Below, piece by piece: positions 12,355 to 13,596 of a stretch of DNA of 13,596 bases. How positions within the stretch are numbered: the first letter of the stretch is position 1; each line of letters starts with the position of its first letter. The stretch spans positions 1-13,596 of the forward strand of contig CAYGGG010000022.1 of the NCBI GenBank assembly GCA_964349455.1. Direction: 5' to 3'. The notes below the pieces were generated by a model. It was not told the DNA's origin and did no database searches. It was given only the letters and a program-made list of their open reading frames with translations. This DNA comes from CSSED10-109M sp964349455. GTDB taxonomy: Bacteria; Bacillota_I; Bacilli_A; RF39; UBA660. The translations under genes and the position numbers were made by a program.

Positions 12355-12923
12355 CGTTGATGATCGTTTTTTACCAAATTAAAAATAACGGGACCAATTC
12401 TATTTAATTCGGTTTCGTTGTTTATTAATCCTAAAACAAAATCATGACTATAATTATCAAACAAATAATTTCCCATATAATAAGCCGTAACATAATTATT
12501 TTCCACCTTAAAAAAATTATTCTTTAATTGATCGAATGTACCATAAACATTACCGCTAAACGACTGCCCCGATAAATTAGTTGCTAAAGCTTCATAAAAC
12601 CAAGCATCATTAATATTATCTTTAATTACTTGGCGATGACAAATATGAACAAACTCATGCAAAAGAACTTTTTGATATTCCGCCTCATCTATTTCTTTAT
12701 GCTCATCCAACTTCTTACATAAATCCAATCGCAAAATATTGATATTCCCATCAAAGGTATCAGCAATCATCCATTCTTGATAATTTTCTTCACCCAAAAA
12801 CATAACAATATGATCTCTATATTCTTTAATCGAATTAAACTCTTTTATTTTGAAAGATTCATTTAATTTTGGAATTTTAAACCAACTTAAAACATTCTTA
12901 AAATCACTCTCTAGTTTTACCAT
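12342..12923 (-). CDS. Small cytoplasmic zincin metallopeptidase-like protein
   Basis: The 193-aa product has the zinc motif H89-E90-F-V-H93 in LLHEFVHICH, followed 18 residues on by E111 in WFYEALA. That is the gluzincin layout (HExxH...E) of peptidase MA-like proteins. There is no signal peptide or membrane helix, so it should act inside the cell. The N-terminal 80 residues have strand-like character (INILRLDLCKKL precedes the zinc helix, as the edge strand does in zincins), and the C-terminal part is helical (YVTAYYMGNYLFDNYSHDFVLGLI). It is shorter than most gluzincins, so a minimal catalytic domain. ATG 12923 overlaps the stop of the upstream gene (TAATG) and its SD is weak, which indicates coupling. 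Substrate unknown; the coupled upstream protein is a candidate partner. Confidence 0.8.
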   Translation of the reverse strand: MVKLESDFKNVLSWFKIPKLNESFKIKEFNSIKEYRDHIVMFLGEENYQEWMIADTFDGNINILRLDLCKKLDEHKEIDEAEYQKVLLHEFVHICHRQVIKDNINDAWFYEALATNLSGQSFSGNVYGTFDQLKNNFFKVENNYVTAYYMGNYLFDNYSHDFVLGLINNETELNRIGPVIFNLVKNDHQRKLC

Positions 12924-13573
12924 TATCTCGCTAGCACCTTCCCTTTTACTTGACTGTCCATTTCAAGTAACAACTCACTTTCCCATTCGTAATCTCTTTC
13001 ATCTTCTAATCCTTTTACAAACAAGGGCCTTTCACTGTCAAAAATAATATCTGAATAGCCCCCAAATCCATCAATGAATTGTTCTTTTTTTTCATAATAA
13101 GAATCTCGCCGCATATTATCATCAATAAATGGATAATTAGATTCGTTATAATCCCCTAGATAAGCAATTTCAAGCTTTTTTCCAGTTACAAATGGTGTTC
13201 TTTTTTTTTGATCATATTCGCTTAATTTTGAAATTGGAACTGCAAATTCAACTGTAATAAAATTAATTTCATTACTAAGCATCTTACTATATAATCCTAA
13301 TCCAACATTTGGAATTAATAATTCTTCAGGAATATCATATTCAATAATATAAAAAGAATAACGATTCCGTTCACTATACTTATATCTAAAAGCATCTTCA
13401 ACATAAAGAAAAAAAAACTTACAACCATACCCTTTTTCAAAAAAAGTATTAACTCCTTGCAAATAATAATCATCATCTAAAAAAAATCCCGATGAATTAC
13501 GATAATGCATTTGTCTTTTCATATATTTACTTACTTCTGATTCAGAATTGTAAACCGAGCGATAAACTTTCAT
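12923..13573 (-). CDS. Unknown protein coupled to the metallopeptidase
   Basis: The 216-aa product is not recognised. It is soluble-looking and rich in Tyr, Phe, Asp and Glu. The stretch MKVYRSV at the start, then FFFLYVEDAFRYKYSERN (about 53-70), then FYIIEYDIPEELL (about 74-86) loosely recalls the layout of ADP-ribosyltransferase/RES-type folds (a YR strand, an EDA helix after an aromatic strand), but no complete R-S-E or H-Y-E set can be placed, so this is only an impression. ATG 13573 has AGGGGG six bases upstream. The stop overlaps the next ATG. The promoter must lie beyond the right edge of the window, and the gene may be part of a longer operon. Confidence 0.65.
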   Translation of the reverse strand: MKVYRSVYNSESEVSKYMKRQMHYRNSSGFFLDDDYYLQGVNTFFEKGYGCKFFFLYVEDAFRYKYSERNRYSFYIIEYDIPEELLIPNVGLGLYSKMLSNEINFITVEFAVPISKLSEYDQKKRTPFVTGKKLEIAYLGDYNESNYPFIDDNMRRDSYYEKKEQFIDGFGGYSDIIFDSERPLFVKGLEDERDYEWESELLLEMDSQVKGKVLAR

Positions 13574-13596
13574 AAAAGCCCCCTAAAAATTAAAAG

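Noticed and set aside
12850..13047. Plus-strand open frame of 65 codons
   Set aside because: Spans the junction of two coupled minus-strand genes in antisense and has no SD.
12342..13573. Toxin-antitoxin pair
   Set aside because: Sizes, order and content do not match a known type; the first protein's toxin-like look is too weak.
1..13596. Mycoplasma-type code (TGA = Trp)
   Set aside because: All genes are full length with TGG tryptophans and none is broken by in-frame TGA.

Overview
The window is strongly A+T-rich and every supported protein gene is read from the minus strand, so transcription runs from high to low coordinates. Standard code is used: tryptophan is TGG, and stops are almost all TAA, with two TAG and one TGA. 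Purine-rich Shine-Dalgarno (SD) sites, TTG/GTG starts, sigma-A-like promoters (often with an extended -10), SpoVG, DivIC and an ABC-2 exporter point to a low-GC Bacillota, perhaps a Bacilli lineage near the Erysipelotrichia/RF39/Izemoplasmatales. The exact class is inference.

Layout, in transcription order. (1) 13573-12342: an unrecognised 216-aa protein translationally coupled (TAATG) to a small zincin-type metallopeptidase, closed by a terminator. (2) 12304-11144: an aldo/keto reductase with a C-terminal 2x[4Fe-4S] module. (3) 11091-9602: a membrane-anchored transglutaminase-like protein and a membrane-anchored partner of unknown function. (4) 9544-9081: a DUF5320-like/DUF134 pair with a clear TTGACA promoter containing a direct repeat. 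(5) 9010-7250: an unusually short alanyl-tRNA synthetase. (6) 7139-6519: a cytoplasmic BspA-type leucine-rich-repeat protein. (7) 6465-5559: three small unrecognised genes in one operon. (8) 5519-3244: an ABC-2 exporter (one ATPase, two permeases). (9) 3238-2100: a promoter, a 7-codon leader ORF, a terminator-like hairpin, and two paralogous unknown genes, the second with a probable AUU start. (10) 2038-821: a tandem-domain ThyX. (11) 744-30: spoVG and a two-membrane-segment DivIC-like protein.

The points most worth following are the leader-peptide/hairpin arrangement before the paralogous pair (3122-3238), the AUU start of the second paralog (2574-2576), the duplicated ThyX with one degenerate active-site half, the minimal AlaRS lacking two normal domains, and a recurring architecture in which the stop codon lies in or beside the loop of the gene's own terminator. 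Two genes also appear to have leaders of only about 9 nt.

No tRNA, rRNA, CRISPR array, insertion sequence or prophage gene was seen. No gene-free stretch exceeds 300 bases. The longest, 7140-7249, holds nothing I can support.
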